A stretch of 25,367 nt of DNA from Chrysochromulina tobinii (lineage: Eukaryota; Haptophyta; Prymnesiales; Chrysochromulinaceae): assembly GCA_001275005.1 (NCBI GenBank), contig JWZX01002758.1, forward strand, positions 1 to 25,367. The letters are read 5' to 3'. Positions within the stretch are counted from its first letter, which is position 1, and each line of letters begins with the position of its first letter. Positions 25,153 through 25,367 of this stretch are shown one piece after another. Under the pieces are notes generated by a model. The model was not told where the DNA came from. It worked only from the letters and a program-made list of their open reading frames with translations, and made no database searches. A program made the translations under genes and the position numbers.

Positions 25153-25367
25153 GTTTCCGCCACAATTGCGCACAGGCCGGCGAGCTCGACCCGCTCGACG
25201 TCCAAGACGATCACCGTCGTGCACTTTAGGCGGTGAAGTGGCGGTGTGAACTGGCGGTGAATTCTCGGGCTCAAAGGTGTTAGTAAACCTGGTCGCGCGT
25301 TGAAACGTTGAATTGCGGTTCATCAAAGCTACACAAACGCAGCCTGGTGAGCGCGACAACCCGGTCC

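Overview
This is a gene-dense, GC-rich nuclear segment of a eukaryote, most likely a marine unicellular alga with a complex plastid (a haptophyte or stramenopile fits best; the species cannot be read from the sequence). The grounds are: spliceosomal introns with GT-AG ends; mitochondrial proteins such as mL54 and a J-protein with a presequence; dymeclin, TLC and PPR families; tandem AP2 domains of the algal type; and a PPR protein with a signal-peptide-like N-terminus. There is no bacterial operon logic, rRNA, tRNA or CRISPR.

Layout. 1-4.0 kb: the 5' part of a minus-strand retroelement, cut by the window edge, with a gag-like product in two frames and a downstream ORF carrying a cytosine-C5-methyltransferase-like domain. 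4.36-7.54 kb (+): a large two-TM membrane protein of unknown family. 7.7-9.1 kb (+): a mitochondrial J-domain protein, a possible extra membrane exon, and an antisense ABC1-kinase-like fragment holding an introner-like intron. 9.1-10.8 kb: no gene seen. 10.8-14.9 kb (-): an FkbH-like HAD protein with three short introns of one repeat family, fused to a Gly/Pro-rich tail with a CCCH-type finger. 15.0-15.55 kb (-): mL54 in two exons, divergent from dymeclin (+, 15.65-17.85 kb) across 98 bp. 18.9-21.6 kb (-): a Tudor-like plus four-AP2 nuclear protein. 22.1-22.9 kb (-): a TLC-domain membrane protein. 23.2-25.2 kb (-): a PPR protein in two exons.

The most striking feature is the introns. Four (8601-8684, 12107-12176, 12704-12808, 12900-12963) share a roughly 40-nt 3' core ending CCCCACAG. 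In each, the intron 5' end is a near copy of the first 18-28 nt of the downstream exon, so direct repeats straddle the splice sites. A fifth intron (23868-23991) has the same architecture, but its body is a 10/11-bp minisatellite. Protein-family logic supports removal of at least four of the five. This looks like recent intron gain by introner-like insertion or tandem duplication, in a genome that also shows many short in-frame tandem duplications.

The genes do not form one pathway. Common threads are organelle function (J-protein, mL54, PPR) and membranes (dymeclin, TLC, the 1060-aa protein).
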